Source: Pochonia chlamydosporia 170 (lineage: Eukaryota; Ascomycota; Sordariomycetes; Hypocreales; Clavicipitaceae). Taken from it: a stretch of 64,000 bases of DNA. The notes under the pieces are model-generated. The model was not told the origin of the DNA. It did no database searches and worked only from the letters and a program-made list of their open reading frames with translations. The stretch spans positions 7,068,001 to 7,132,000 of the forward strand of contig NC_035790.1 in the NCBI RefSeq assembly GCF_001653235.2. Direction: 5' to 3'. Every line of letters begins with the position of its first letter. The stretch's first letter is position 1. Position numbers and translations under genes: made by a program. This document shows, piece by piece, positions 36,535 through 46,516 of this stretch.

Positions 36535-38243
36535 ACTGGAGCAGAACATTCGACCAGACAAACTCGCATGTTGGTTCAACAGCCCAGCCAAACATTTCAT
36601 GCCTAGATGACCTCGACCCTGCCGCCCAACTAAGCCGGATTTCAAATAGCGAGAAACGAGAGCACACAAATCTCATCATCCCACGACTTTCATCTGCGAA
36701 CTGGCTCAGCAACCTGCTTCAAACAATAGCAGCAAACAATAGATGGCGGCGTGGCGCAGGCTCGGCTCGATGGACAGTCTGAGTCTGGCACTTGCGTCTT
36801 CGGAGCCCCTGACAGATCGAGTCAAGTCAAGCTGGACAAACTTCCTAGGTCCTTGACGCAACACTGCAATGTAATACAAGCGGTGCGTCTGGTTGTGTCC
36901 ATTCATCACATCGCATTCTCAATTGTCATCCTCCGATAAGGCTGGCATAAATGATTCCAATGAGGTGTTGCCTCGGGTGTTTTGAGGCTGCTCTAAATTC
37001 TATAGTGCAGGCATTGGTGTTTCGCAACATCCGGGTCGAATGTTTTATTGCTTGTTGTGCTTGTCGTCGTTGCCAACACTGGAACCATGTCGAAACATTT
37101 GACTCTTCCGCGCCATCAGTCAGAAGTCTCCTCGTTGTGTGCCACCCGCCCCTTGTTCTCTGGCTTCCAAAGTTCCATGTACAAGAATATTGGTCAAGGA
37201 CTTTTCGGTGGCGTTATGTTATTACACTTTTCTGCTCCTTGTGCAAGTTTGTGTAGCTGGTCGGCTCGAACCGACCAAGACATGGCTGCATGTTTCCATA
37301 AGCAGTGCATGACATGCATGGGCATCCTAGGACTTGCCAGGCATCCTGTTTGAACCGGGCGTCATCTCGCAGCTGGTCGAGTGTATTAATAGCTTCCAGC
37401 ATCGTGCCATCTGTTGAATACTACCTGACCGACCGCCAACCTTGACTTCTTGTTGAGTGAAACCATAGGTAGTGGCACCAAGTCGTACAATATTTGTCCG
37501 CCTACTCAAATACGTAGTCCGGAGTTACGCCAATATTTTGAAATTGGACTATAGCTTGCTTACCTATCTTGAGTAACGAAATTTGTGATTCCTGTAGGAC
37601 TGGGTTGTACGTCGAACACGGCCGCATTCGGTTTGCTTGAACTTTGAAGCCGAATCCATTGAATTTCGAGTACGTTACGACCCAGTATTGGGGAATACAC
37701 AATTGAGGGTCAAAGTCCCTCACAAGCCAAGAGATGCCACATATCGGGAAGTGTACAATTTTATGTAGTGGCTGTTAGTGTTTATTGTACTTGGATGTCG
37801 GCGAATGCTTCTTGCAACAGACCGTGAAATGGAGTTTGCCGTGTGGTTGGTTTATTCTCATGGCAAGAAGCTTGATCTCGAGGCCTTCGCACTCCATGTC
37901 ACACTCCAAAGGGACAATGTAGTCTTGAATGTCGGTAGTGCCTGCCTATTAGTGCCTATTCACCAGTGCTTGCCATTTTTTGGTTCCACGGTTGCTGCAA
38001 ATCCCCACCCATGGCTTGCACCTGCACCTTCACTCCTCACTTGCGACATGAACCACCAACCATTCTAGTCAACTCCTGACAATGCAACTCGAGATATCTT
38101 CACGTTCTCAATGTTTTTCAAGAGCAAAGTCTAAATTTTCCGCTCTGTGATGACGCAGTCGCTCTTCTGGCTTTGACATTTACTCTGATACCGTGGCATG
38201 CTTAGTAACATTTGACACCAATTGCGTCGATGCTTCACCGTGA

Positions 38244-39951
38244 ATGCTTCACGACGCGTGCCAAAAGTTGCCTTGCACTCACATCATGCCAACCCTGCAG
38301 CGAACCGATTCATGCACAGATATTGCCTTCACCCTCCGACGACAATTCCACAAGAATGAGTTCAGGTATGCAGAGTCTACAGAATTAAAAGGAGAGCTGA
38401 GCGGGCCATACCTGAGCCTGTCACACGGCCGCATCAGCGCCATCACCCTTTTCACAGCTAACAGTGTTCCGTCCAGGCCATATCAACGGGAGATCATTGA
38501 GGCTGCACTAAGTGGCCATGATGTTTATGTCCAAGCTGCGACGTCTTTCGGCAAGAGTCTTTGTTTCCAACTTCCGGCCGTGATTGATCCTGGAAGCAAG
38601 TTTACCATTTCCCAAACATGTACATGGTGCCTCACTAACACCTCGATTCAGTAACCATAGTCGTTTCTCCTCTGTTGAGCCTTATGGTACGATTGATACC
38701 ACTCTTGCGGGACAAATGTGCCCTCAACTTACATCGAAGCAGATTAATCAAGTCGAGGCCCTGAGAGCGTCGGGCATAGATGCAAGCTCGCTGAACAGCA
38801 ACACACCATATCCTGAAAAAGATCGGATACAACGAGATCTGGAAACCGGTCATCCAAGGACACCACTTTTGTATGTAACTCCGGAGCTATGTTCAGGTTC
38901 TAGGTTTCGTGAACGACTGCGGCTCGTACATAAGCAAAAAGAGTTGGCCAGAATCGCTATTGATGAAGCACATTGCATCTCCGAGTGGGGGCATGACTTT
39001 CGAAAAGACTTCAAGCGACTTTCTTGGTTCCGCGAGACGTTTCCCGATGTACCGATTATGTGTCTTACGGCCACAGCGAATGCGCAGGTACGGGAGGATG
39101 TGCTCCGTATCTTGAAACTGGATGAAACTCCAGAGAGAATAAAGTCGTTTCTCATGAGTCCGCAACGCCAAAACCTTCATATTGAGATTCGATACTTTAA
39201 AGATGAGGATGACAATCGCCTGGCGGACTTCTTGAAGTGGATTCGAGCTGTCCATGACCGACGACGAGCTGAGCCGAGAAGAAAGGAACTTCGAGACGCA
39301 GGCGAGAGACCAGAAAGCGTCCCCGGTATTATCTACACCCTATCACGGGATGAGTGTGAAACTTTGGCGGCATCATTACGTGAAGAGGGCATCGGTGCCC
39401 GCCCTTTTCATGCGAAGCTATCGAAAGAGGTGAAGCTGGAAACCTTGAGTCGGTGGATCAATAACGAACCGGGTTACGATATTATCGTGGCTACGACGGC
39501 GTTTGGTATGGGCATTGACAAGAACAACGTTCGGTTTGTCGTTCACTGGCGAATACCCAAGTCCTTTGAGGGGTACTATCAAGAGGCTGGGCGTGCTGGG
39601 CGTGATGGCAATGCAAGTTACTGCTTCTTATACTACAGCCGTGAAGATCTGGAGCGAGTTATGCGGATGGTACGGAGTGACTCGAAAGAAGGCACAAATC
39701 AAGAAGCTCGACTGCATAGCCTCCATTCATTGGCGACATATTGCGAGAGCGTAGACTCTTGCCGTCACGCAGATATATGCAAATACTTTGGTGAGACGGC
39801 TGTACCGGACTGCGATTTTGCCTGTGATTGGCATAAGGATGCGTATGACCTGGAAACGAGGTACCTGAAAGGCTTGGCAAGTCCGGACTGGGTGAGCACA
39901 CAGGTGCAACAGGGTACTTATGACGCCTACGATTACTACGAAGAAGATTAA
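38244..39951 (+). CDS. Compact RecQ-family DNA helicase (RecQ2-like)
   Basis: ATP-dependent 3'-5' DNA helicase acting in recombination and replication repair. Exons 38244-38365, 38477-38595, 38652-38686 and 38743-39951 give 494 residues. Splicing reconstructs NEFRPYQREIIEAAL and DPGITIVVSPLLSLM. Motifs: Q-motif/motif 0 (FRPYQ), Walker A AATSFGKS (about 61-68; Ser-Phe replaces the usual Gly-Gly), DEAH box (166-169), LTATA (200-204), and QEAGRAGRDG near the end of the second lobe. A zinc-binding region follows (SCRHADICKYFGE ... PDCDFACDW). There is no winged-helix or HRDC domain, so this is the short RecQ type known beside the BLM/Sgs1 type in filamentous fungi. Intron 2 uses a GC donor; intron 1 is 111 nt and stop-free. 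An in-frame ATG at 38286 would shorten the protein by 14 residues. Confidence 0.92.
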
Positions 39952-40398
39952 CGGTCATCCAACATATATCCTATAAAGCTTTGGACAAACTCGATGAACT
40001 GTTGTGACTTTGTGATTGACTCGCCTGCCAAGTCGGCGGTAATTTTCTTGGCTCTCGATTTAGGTCAGGAGAGGCTAGGATTTGTTGTTATAAACAGCCG
40101 TATTTTAATGACGGTTTACCCAACACCTTCACAGATGGCGAAACATAGAGGGACAGAACTTGTTATTAGGTAAAGTTTCACCTCTATCTAATGCTAGAGC
40201 AATGGCGCGCAAGGTTGCAACGATCCAGGACCTGTCGACAGAAAATCCACCACGCAAGCAATTGACCTTCCGATGCCAATTGAACAATCACCCTTGTTGG
40301 GAAGGCCAATGCTCCGAACCGCAGCAGTGCAATGTTGAGAGACACTTGCAACCATATGGTCGCTATCGACGCAGTAGAGTTGAAGGAGGGCCAAAGTA
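39952..40398. other. Intergenic, convergent 3' ends
   Basis: 447 bp between the RecQ stop and the stop of the small secreted-protein gene. No further feature was seen. Confidence 0.5.
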
Positions 40399-40672
40399 TT
40401 ACTCTGTCGTTTTCTGACAGACGCCCGTCTCCCAGCCCTTTTCCATGTAGCATTTACCACTGCAGCAGTCGTTCTTGCCATCCAAAGTACATTTGTTGTC
40501 TGCGAATGGTATTAGGACCTAGGTACTCGGTCATTGGACTGAAAGCGATATACTTACTGCCATCGAGGAGACAGACCTCTCCCTCTCTCTTCTTGTTGAT
40601 ATTTGGGGTTACAAGTGCCTGGACGCCAAGAACCAAGGTGGTGGCGAAAGTGACGTAGGTGAAGGCTTTCAT
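40399..40672 (-). CDS. Small secreted six-cysteine knottin-like peptide precursor
   Basis: Two exons (40672-40558 and 40499-40399) separated by a 58-nt GTAAGT...GCAG intron give 71 residues. The layout is a signal peptide (about 1-19, cut after VQA), a short propeptide, a dibasic KKR at 27-29 fitting Kex2 cleavage, and a mature peptide of about 42 residues. Its six cysteines lie at 34, 42, 50, 51, 55 and 66, i.e. C-x7-C-x7-CC-x3-C-x10-C, the cysteine order of inhibitor-cystine-knot folds. Five of the six cysteines lie in the second exon, so an unspliced reading hides the motif. Splicing gives an exact codon count. Function is unknown: secreted knottins include effectors, antimicrobial peptides, inhibitors and toxins, and nothing here decides between them. 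I did not recognise a named family. Confidence 0.8.
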
Positions 40673-41934
40673 TTTGAATTGTAAGTCGAGTGAAAGTTTG
40701 AAATGTAAGTGTTTGTGTTTGTGTTGTTTGCTGTTTTCTGCGCTTTTATTGTTGCTGCTGTTGATGATGTGATTGCTTAGATTTGTCCTGGATATTGCAG
40801 AGTTTTTGTAGCTTGGCAGGAAAGGGAGAACGGCATGAAATTAAGATGACACTGACTTGGAAGTTACACTGGCGTTTTCGAGCCCTTGTTTGATCCTTCC
40901 ATACCCCTTTGAGTACGTCACATTGAAATTGTGACTGTCGCTGGAAGACTTTGTCATAGATACTGCTCTTTACCAAACCTCGCTTGCTCTTTCCTTACTT
41001 TGCATTGCAACAAATGTCCTCCATCCTTCATATCCGACTTTTTGGCCTGTATGCGTAATAGGTGTAACCATCTTTATACAAACCCACCACTGGGTTCTAT
41101 ACAACCATGTTCCTGAACCAATCCCCAGATTCGGCTGGTGCCGACGAACAATGGACTCATATGTGCACAGATCGCGATTAGACCCTGGGTAGAGAATAAG
41201 AACAAGAAGAAGACGTCGCATATGTCCTTTGCTTGCGAATGTATGTTCTTTGCCTACGAGAAGACCTTACAAGGTTTGACCCGTGTGTTGTTACAGATTG
41301 GCGATGCTCCGAGAACACAAGCACCGGGTAAGGTTTATGAAGGTGTTTCATTTCCTTGTCGGTAGGCACAATTTGTGCAACCACGTACAGTCTCACGCTG
41401 AAAAAGCTGGCTTTGATGATGCTTGGCTTTCACAAAATAGTGTGCTCTAACAACGCCATGCTTAACAATGGAGGGTATTTGACACACTAACCGTGCTGCA
41501 ATCTGAGATACCCGGCTTTTGATGACGTACTAGACGATTTTCCGCCTGGGTTAAGCGAGGCATAACAATGTGAGTTACCGTCCGGTGTTGGGATGTCATG
41601 CTGTGTGTTGACGAAATCTCAGGTATAACGCGCCGCCCGTCTCTAATGCCGCCTCGACCATGGGTTACAACCCCGATCTCACATCAATTGACTAAAATTT
41701 TGAAACACCGGTATCAAACCAACGAATTGCCAAGAAGCCGTCGAATATGTAGTAAGCTTGTTGGTTGTTCAGTGGTCTAACTAGGAAACAAACTAGGCGA
41801 CTCTGGGACTACAAGGATCGTCAGTCAGCTTCAACTCGAATCTCACTTCACACAAAATTCCTCTCCTTCATCGCAATTTCTACCCTCATTCATTTCCAAT
41901 CATTCAATCATTCAATTCCGTAAATGGCATCATC
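40673..41934. other. 1.26-kb divergent intergenic region
   Basis: Upstream region of both the knottin-like gene (minus) and the alpha/beta hydrolase gene (plus). An AT-rich TATA-like stretch lies at 40743-40751 on the minus strand. The last 120 bp before 41935 are rich in CATTC/CAATC and carry a four-codon upstream ORF. No other gene was seen. Confidence 0.5.
40743..40751 (-). promoter_or_regulatory. Possible TATA-like element of the knottin-like gene
   Basis: Minus strand reads CAATAAAAG, 70-80 bp upstream of the start codon. This is a weak match to a TATA box. Confidence 0.3.
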
Positions 41935-41938
41935 ATGA
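41924..41938 (+). promoter_or_regulatory. Four-codon upstream ORF overlapping the hydrolase start
   Basis: ATG GCA TCA TCA TGA: its stop shares ATGA with the main start at 41935. The first ATG has an A at -3 (GTAAATGG). Termination-reinitiation or leaky scanning would set translation of the hydrolase. Confidence 0.6.
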
Positions 41939-42978
41939 GACGGCCATTCTTCACGCTAACCACACGATTCATCTCAGCAACACCACCAGCTCATCGCAAC
42001 CCATATGCCATCCTCATCCGCCAGTACTCCAACACCACCACCAAGCACACACAATCGCTTTCTCTCCCCGATGGCCGAACGCTAGGCTTTTCAGAATTCG
42101 GCGCCAGAAATGGCTACCCGGTCATCTTCTTCCACGGCTTCCCGTCGTCGCGCCTCGAAGCAATATACATTGACAGCATGGCACGCCGTCAAAACCTTCG
42201 CCTCATCACACCTGACCGCCCCGGCTTCGGCATCTCGACACCCCAGCCAAACAGGAGAATAACTGACTGGCCAGCCGATGTGAAATCACTGGCCAGCCAC
42301 TTGGGCCTCTCGCGGTTCGCCATTCTCGGCGGCTCAGGCGGAGGACCCTACGCGGTCGCCTGTGCCCACGCTCTACCTCGGGAGACCATGTCCGCGGTGG
42401 GATTGCTAGCTAGTGCGCCCCCGTGGGAAGCAGGCACGCGGGATGTTACGAGGACAAGGAGAGTTATGCATAGGATTGCAACGAACTGGCCTGGCTTTAT
42501 GCGCGTGTCTTCAGATATACTGATTGCAGCGACACGATGGGCGGCCTATTCCCGTGTTGGCAGGGCCCTTGTGAATAAGATGCTGGAGAAGAGCAACGAG
42601 GCTGCTGCCGCGAAACCAAATCCCTTCAAGAGCGACAATGACGTGGAGTTGTCGGTGGATGAGCAGCGAGAGCAGTTGCTTGGATTTTTGTTTGAAGCGT
42701 TTGCCCAGGGATCAGGGGCGTTTGCGCATGAGACTATGATACTGACGCATCCTTGGGGTATTAGGTTTGAGGATGTAAAGTATGATAAAATTCAGATATG
42801 GCATGGGAGTAAGGATGTTAATGCGCCCATTTCAATGATTCGATACTTGGCGGAGCGGTTGCCGCACGCGGAGCTACTGGAGTATGAGGATACGCATTTC
42901 TCGGTGGTGCAGCATTTGGAGGGTATTTTGGGAGAGTTGGTGCCGGATGAGGAGAAGAAGAGGTGGAAAGGTGATTGA
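41935..42978 (+). CDS. Alpha/beta hydrolase, possible mitochondrial presequence
   Basis: Serine hydrolase of the alpha/beta fold, substrate unknown. A single exon encodes 347 residues. The first 35 residues are rich in Arg, Ser and Thr with no acidic residue, resembling a mitochondrial targeting peptide. The core starts at LPDGRTLGFSEFG. HGFPSSR (about 67-73) is the oxyanion-hole loop. GGSGGGP carries the nucleophile Ser134, HGSKDVNAP the likely acid Asp294, and EDTHFS the catalytic His321. The length suits a monomeric hydrolase or esterase without large insertions. The assigned ATG overlaps a short upstream ORF. It is convergent with the cupredoxin gene. Confidence 0.9.
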   Translation: MRRPFFTLTTRFISATPPAHRNPYAILIRQYSNTTTKHTQSLSLPDGRTLGFSEFGARNGYPVIFFHGFPSSRLEAIYIDSMARRQNLRLITPDRPGFGISTPQPNRRITDWPADVKSLASHLGLSRFAILGGSGGGPYAVACAHALPRETMSAVGLLASAPPWEAGTRDVTRTRRVMHRIATNWPGFMRVSSDILIAATRWAAYSRVGRALVNKMLEKSNEAAAAKPNPFKSDNDVELSVDEQREQLLGFLFEAFAQGSGAFAHETMILTHPWGIRFEDVKYDKIQIWHGSKDVNAPISMIRYLAERLPHAELLEYEDTHFSVVQHLEGILGELVPDEEKKRWKGD

Positions 42979-43288
42979 AATGTATTGTCTTGCTGTGTTG
43001 GTTGGCTGTCAACACGATGTGTACGATGGATGTGATGTGCAGTATTGAGTTTGAACTCATGGATCATAGACTCAAAGGGTTGAGAAATGTAAACCTCAGA
43101 ACATAGAATAACACTACTCAAGAATTATTGGTAAGCCGAAATAAATGCAAACAATGTATAGTCTAATGAATGTATCAAGTCTAGCCCTCTATATCCCAAG
43201 TCAGACGCCAAACCAAAGTCGCAAATCGCCAAATCTAAATCCATAAATGCCAACCACAATCACCACTCCTCAATTTCGTGTTTCATCC
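42979..43288. other. Intergenic, convergent 3' ends
   Basis: 310 bp between the hydrolase and cupredoxin stops. Nothing further was recognised. Confidence 0.5.
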
Positions 43289-43849
43289 TTAAAATCCACC
43301 ATTAGGATTAGGGTTAGGGATAACCTTGCCCACATCATTAACCTCAGGAATAACACTCGTGCCCGTCAAGGCAGCCAACTCCCTATGCCTCCGCAGACTA
43401 AACTCCTGGTTATCAAAATTCTGGTTGATGACGCCCACCATGCCCTGCTGGCAGTGATTGCCCTTCTGCTGCGGGCAGTAATACCACAGGGGCTTCTTGT
43501 CCTCGACCACAATCTGGAACACGTTCGTCGCCTGGCCCTGCTGTGTGGCGAACTCGAAGCCAGGGAAGAAGCCAGTCCCGTCGGCGAGCGGCTTGCACGG
43601 CTCGGCGAAAGAGGACTGCACGAGGGAGTGGTTCATGGGGAGGAAGTGCCACTCCACGATGTCGCCGATCTCAGCGACGACGTTGTCCGGGTCGAATTTG
43701 AGGCCGCCTAGGCCGGCGACGACGGAGTGCGTCACGCCGGTGAGGGTGGTGGTGCGTGTGACTTCGTCGTTGGTGGTGCTGCTGGGGGTTGGGGCGGCGG
43801 AGATGGAGGACGCGGCGAGGAGGAGAGTGGTGATGGCTTTGATGGACAT
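43289..43849 (-). CDS. Secreted cupredoxin (blue-copper-like extracellular protein)
   Basis: Predicted extracellular copper-binding protein; fungal relatives are cell-surface or serine-rich proteins of unclear redox role. A single exon encodes 186 residues. A signal peptide (MSIKAITTLLLAASSISAA) is followed by a plastocyanin-like beta domain. The type-1 copper ligands are all present: His74 (MNHS), Cys125 (WYYCPQ), His132 (GNHC) and Met137 (QQGM). Cys85 and Cys133 can form the family disulfide. There is no GPI-anchor signal: the protein ends in a short polar tail with NPNPNGG, encoded by telomere-like repeats. A TATA box lies about 135 bp upstream. Confidence 0.92.
   Translation of the reverse strand: MSIKAITTLLLAASSISAAPTPSSTTNDEVTRTTTLTGVTHSVVAGLGGLKFDPDNVVAEIGDIVEWHFLPMNHSLVQSSFAEPCKPLADGTGFFPGFEFATQQGQATNVFQIVVEDKKPLWYYCPQQKGNHCQQGMVGVINQNFDNQEFSLRRHRELAALTGTSVIPEVNDVGKVIPNPNPNGGF
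43302..43319. repeat. Telomere-like TTAGGG repeats inside a coding exon
   Basis: TTAGGATTAGGGTTAGGG: two perfect telomere hexamers plus one variant, encoding the NPNPN tail of the cupredoxin on the minus strand. Confidence 0.85.
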
Positions 43850-44983
43850 CTTGGTGTTTTGTAAGTTTGGTTGAAGTATATGTTGTGAGTAGATGTAAGT
43901 TGGATGTGATGTGTATGATTGTAGTAGTGAGCTTGAGAGGTGAGTGATGATAAAAGACTATTTGAAGGGAATCTTTCACATCTTTATATACTCTTCAACA
44001 AATATCAATATACATATCTATTCTCACGACTTATTTCCATCTCACCATCTCACCATGTCAGCCGGATCAGCACTCGGTATCAGCCGAGCAGCCGGGACGC
44101 CGCTGCGCCCACCCAGCCCTATTGACACCATCCCCCAAGAAACTAAATGGCTGAGGAAACAAAACGTGGGGGATAAAACCGGGCACACTCTCTGATTCGC
44201 AGACGTAAAAGCCGTCTTGCCAAATTCGATTTATTTTGGTGTACGGAAGCTGTCGCTGCCGGTTCAATGTTGGGCTGTGCGCTGACGTTATAGCTTATTT
44301 TTGTGCCTGTGGATCGATTTGGTGTTGAAGCTGTGCGCCAGTCAGCGTGGCTTGGAGCCAGAGCCTGACTTGGGATCGTGCCACCAATCACGGCGGGTCT
44401 GGTTACCAGAGATAATATAGACTGGGAGGCTGAGCTGAGTTGGTGCTGCGGTGTTGTTGTTGTGCTATGGGATGGGGAGATGGGTGAGTGGGCGGGAATT
44501 ACAAATGATCTAAATATATTGAATGGAGAAGAGGTAATATTCTACCTGTAATACCGTGTGTGTATGCTCATACAGAGTGATGCCAAATATTCATAGCGAA
44601 TAGTGTTTATCCGCCGAGCTTAATTGTTCATCAGCAGCTGACTATTATAAGACATGGTACATGGAGAATAGCACTATGTCTGCGTGTATTTATGGTATTG
44701 ATGAACCGCCAATTGGCATTAAAACAGCCAAACTTGGTATCCTACACTACAGCCTTCGGGAGAAGTCTTATAAGATCTATTTTCAGAGTCATCCTCTCTA
44801 ATTCGAGAGGAAGTTGGTGGATCCCGCAATCCCCCAAGGCCATGGAAATGTAGCCCCCTAATACTGATAAGTCCGATATAAAAAGATATGTCGTCATTGA
44901 AAATACCATATAAAGTATGTCTCGAAAAGCCACCAAAACGCCAAGATCGTTTATGCCCTATATACATGACATCAGCAACCACC
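43850..44983. other. Intergenic between two minus-strand genes
   Basis: Holds the cupredoxin promoter (see TATA element) and the 3' flank of the acyltransferase gene. No other gene or repeat was recognised. Confidence 0.5.
43982..43990 (-). promoter_or_regulatory. TATA box of the cupredoxin gene
   Basis: Minus strand reads TATATAAAG, about 135 bp upstream of the start codon, a usual place for a fungal TATA box with a leader of roughly 100 nt. Confidence 0.6.
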
Positions 44984-46516
44984 CTACGCACTCGCCTGTT
45001 TCCTCCCAACACCGGGCAACGTCTTTCTATACGCCCACGCCGCAAACTGCACGCTCGGCTTATCAACCGCCCTCGTCACAAAGTCTGCCACGCACAACGT
45101 CACAGGCAGCAAGATGACATGCGGCAGCAGAAAAGCCAGCTCCAGCCCAGTCGGCCCTATCTGCGGCAGCAAAAACCTATCCACCCACTGCGGAATATGC
45201 TCAATCTGGTCCTTCCCTCTAAAGCCCACGACAGAATATATCCTATCTCCCAACGTCCACAGCAGAGGTCCATGGACAAGGTAAAGCGCAAAAGAGATGC
45301 GGCCGAGATATTGGCAGGCATGGGTCTCGAAGAATCTTCTCAGCCACGCAATGTGGGAAATGGAAGTGATGAGTAACACCGCCGCCCAGAATAGGTAGAA
45401 CCACTTGTAGTCGAAAACGGCCTGCGGCTTGAGGAACGAGAGGAGATACCAGCCGCGGCTGTCGGCAAGTTGGTTCAGATCGCGGTTTTCTGCAGGCACG
45501 CCGCCCAGGTAGATGCCGACTAGTAGCATATGATACCAGATAATGGTCTTGTACGGCGAAAGCCGGGTAATAAACTGGGGGAGTCTGTCGAGTGTTGCCA
45601 ATAGGTCTAGATGACTTAGTAGCATGCCTGCGATAAACATGGCGCAGTACCACCCATCGGCGATGTACATGAAGTAAGTGATGAGGCCGACCTGGCACCA
45701 GAGACGGGCTTTGAGGGAGCATTGTGAGAATGCTAAAAGTGAGCCAAAGACAATGAGGGATCCCTTGAATTCGACTGGGATAGACCATAGATGGACGTTA
45801 TACGTCAGCCACGGCACGCCGCCTTCTTTGAAGATGAAGCTAAAGTTTTTGAACTCGCAGTATAAAAACCACATTTCGTCCAGCCAATTGCCCTTCGGAT
45901 CAGCTCCATCTATCCAGAGGCCGAAGAGATGCCATGATGTCGCATATACAAAGGTGGTGGCAGCAATGGGAAGGTATAGCCGTAGCCAGCGTCTAAATAT
46001 GGCCGATCCAAGATGGTCCGCCAGGTCGGCAATGTTATTGTTCTCGATCAGCCTCCAGGGTTTGATGGAGAGGACGTAGCCAGATAATACGAAAAATATA
46101 GACACAGCCAGGTGCCCGCCGGAAAAGAAGAGTCGTACCCCCGGTAAAGCAGCAAAGTAGTACAACTGTTTATACCCGAAGCTATTCTCGAATATGTCGT
46201 GATTCTCGATCCTGTCTTTGTTGTGCGCCCACAGCACATGGTGGTGCCAATACACTATCAAGGCAGCAAAACCTCGTAACCCGTCAAGATAGGCGGTTTT
46301 ATGCTGGCTTTTGGGTCGGTGCCAGGTTGGTAACCATAACCATGATTTGATGGCGGAAAAGCTCGAGCCAGCGGATTGAGGGCTCAGAGCATTGACATTG
46401 ACGGGCTTCCATTGCGGCAGGTCACCACTTGTGGCTTCGAGGTCGACATTGCGCATGAGCTGCTCCGACCTGTCGCTGTCGCTGTCGAGATTGCTGGGTG
46501 ACGCCTGTGTCGACAT
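44984..46516 (-). CDS. Acyltransferase-3 family integral membrane protein
   Basis: Member of the acyltransferase 3 (OafA/NolL/OatA-like) family, which moves acetyl or other acyl groups to sugars or other acceptors across a membrane; the acceptor here is unknown. A single exon encodes 510 residues. A hydrophilic N-terminus of about 70 residues precedes the domain, which opens with TAYLDGLRGFAALIVYWHHHVLW, the signature around the catalytic His. FFSGGHLAVSIFFVLSGYVLS is the second landmark. About ten hydrophobic segments follow, with FALYLVHGPLLW near the end. The start is set at the first ATG; the frame stays open a few codons further without an ATG. A CT-rich run (46565-46590, minus strand) lies just upstream. 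It is divergent from the glycosyltransferase gene. Confidence 0.92.
   Translation of the reverse strand: MSTQASPSNLDSDSDRSEQLMRNVDLEATSGDLPQWKPVNVNALSPQSAGSSFSAIKSWLWLPTWHRPKSQHKTAYLDGLRGFAALIVYWHHHVLWAHNKDRIENHDIFENSFGYKQLYYFAALPGVRLFFSGGHLAVSIFFVLSGYVLSIKPWRLIENNNIADLADHLGSAIFRRWLRLYLPIAATTFVYATSWHLFGLWIDGADPKGNWLDEMWFLYCEFKNFSFIFKEGGVPWLTYNVHLWSIPVEFKGSLIVFGSLLAFSQCSLKARLWCQVGLITYFMYIADGWYCAMFIAGMLLSHLDLLATLDRLPQFITRLSPYKTIIWYHMLLVGIYLGGVPAENRDLNQLADSRGWYLLSFLKPQAVFDYKWFYLFWAAVLLITSISHIAWLRRFFETHACQYLGRISFALYLVHGPLLWTLGDRIYSVVGFRGKDQIEHIPQWVDRFLLPQIGPTGLELAFLLPHVILLPVTLCVADFVTRAVDKPSVQFAAWAYRKTLPGVGRKQASA

Larger units (their letters stand above)
35302..38243. other. 2.9-kb divergent intergenic region, SOG2 / RecQ
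   Basis: No coding region is supported: open frames up to 140 codons start with non-ATG codons and show no family match. CTGGT/ACCAG copies cluster at 35844-35872, around 36003-36017 and at 36521-36534. The rest looks like long promoter or leader sequence. Confidence 0.5.

Noticed and set aside
36184..36606. 140-codon plus-strand frame in the SOG2/RecQ gap
   Set aside because: Starts with GTG, no domain, and overlaps the CTGGT/ACCAG-type repeats that bias composition.
43247..43711. 154-codon plus-strand frame
   Set aside because: Antisense of the cupredoxin gene, whose signal peptide and copper ligands fix the coding strand.
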